DNA from: Corydoras sp. C115
Taxonomy: Eukaryota > Chordata > Actinopteri > Siluriformes > Callichthyidae
Reading direction: 5' to 3'
Assembly (NCBI GenBank): GCA_019802505.1
Contig: JAFMOC010000852.1
Span: 1 to 64,000, forward strand
Length of the DNA stretch: 64,000 nt
Positions 63,840-64,000 of this stretch are shown in pieces. Positions within the stretch are counted from its first letter, which is position 1, and each line of letters starts with the position of its first letter. The notes beneath the pieces are model-generated. The model saw nothing but the letters and a program-made list of their open reading frames with translations, did no database searches and had not been told where the DNA came from. Position numbers and translations under genes: made by a program.

Positions 63840-64000
63840 TAATGATTGGTGTATGGATTACTGTGACACTGACGTCTGCTTTCTCTTTATAGAGTTTATT
63901 GAGCAACGCTGCTGTTTGGAAGAGCGTTAAGCATTTGAAATACCAAACATATCGAGGAAATACGAGGCATTTATTTGCCAAATGCCCGACGATTCCGTAT
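63840..64000 (+). repeat. Direct repeat, copy 2, cut by the window edge
   Basis: It matches 62262-62425. The sequence TTTCTCTTTATAG|AG inside this copy looks like a splice acceptor, which the first copy lacks (TTTATTGAG). Confidence 0.55.

Overview
This window is teleost-type eukaryotic DNA. It has split exons with GT-AG borders, tRNA-headed SINEs, L2-type LINEs, hAT, BEL/Pao and chromodomain Ty3/gypsy elements, and long microsatellites. The host genes are a small cluster of immune-type C-type lectins resembling fish CD209-like type II receptors. No bacterial operon, rRNA, tRNA gene or CRISPR array is supported. The species cannot be fixed from sequence alone.

Host layout. Copy A is the intron and first CRD exon of a lectin gene whose 5' part lies left of the window (1-2280); it ends at a GT microsatellite without its last two exons. 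Copy B has a cytoplasmic exon (4777-4934), a membrane/neck exon (34808-35113) and three CRD exons (35738-35877, 36526-36632, 37696-37831), so its first intron is about 30 kb and full of nested transposons. Copy C has a cytoplasmic exon (48136-48304) and three CRD exons (54598-54737, 57701-57792, 58560-58698), with no membrane exon visible between them. A second lectin subfamily is represented by one first exon on the + strand (15607-15778) and a broken inverted copy on the - strand (10931-11378), forming a large palindrome.

Mobile layout. The copy B intron holds an L2 LINE (- strand, 16613-33870 with interruptions). Into it went a hAT element (18846-19856, TSD ACGTAGAT) and a BEL/Pao element (19886-33542, TSD CTGTT). 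Inside the BEL/Pao lie a chromoviral Ty3/gypsy (20393-25573, TSD AGATC) and a non-autonomous gypsy derivative (25692-29089, TSD CCGCA). Two more degraded gypsy copies lie at 38871-41436 and 48921-53196. Insertion borders were read from direct repeats and target-site duplications.

Most unusual content. Three families of non-autonomous LTR elements carry no polymerase but keep protein-coding sequence expanded by in-frame minisatellites: family A (11540-13224 and 54834-57134), family B (42571-45775 and 58814-62122) and family C (25692-29089). Family A encodes a protein I do not recognise, with an acidic Trp-rich N-terminus, an Arg-rich stretch, one hydrophobic segment and long Pro/Ala/Val and Pro/Arg repeats. 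It is intact in the copy at 54834-57134, whose two 384-bp LTRs differ by only one base that I could find. Family A LTRs begin with a perfect hairpin that is kept by a compensatory base-pair change between copies. Family A is the best candidate here for a previously undescribed system.
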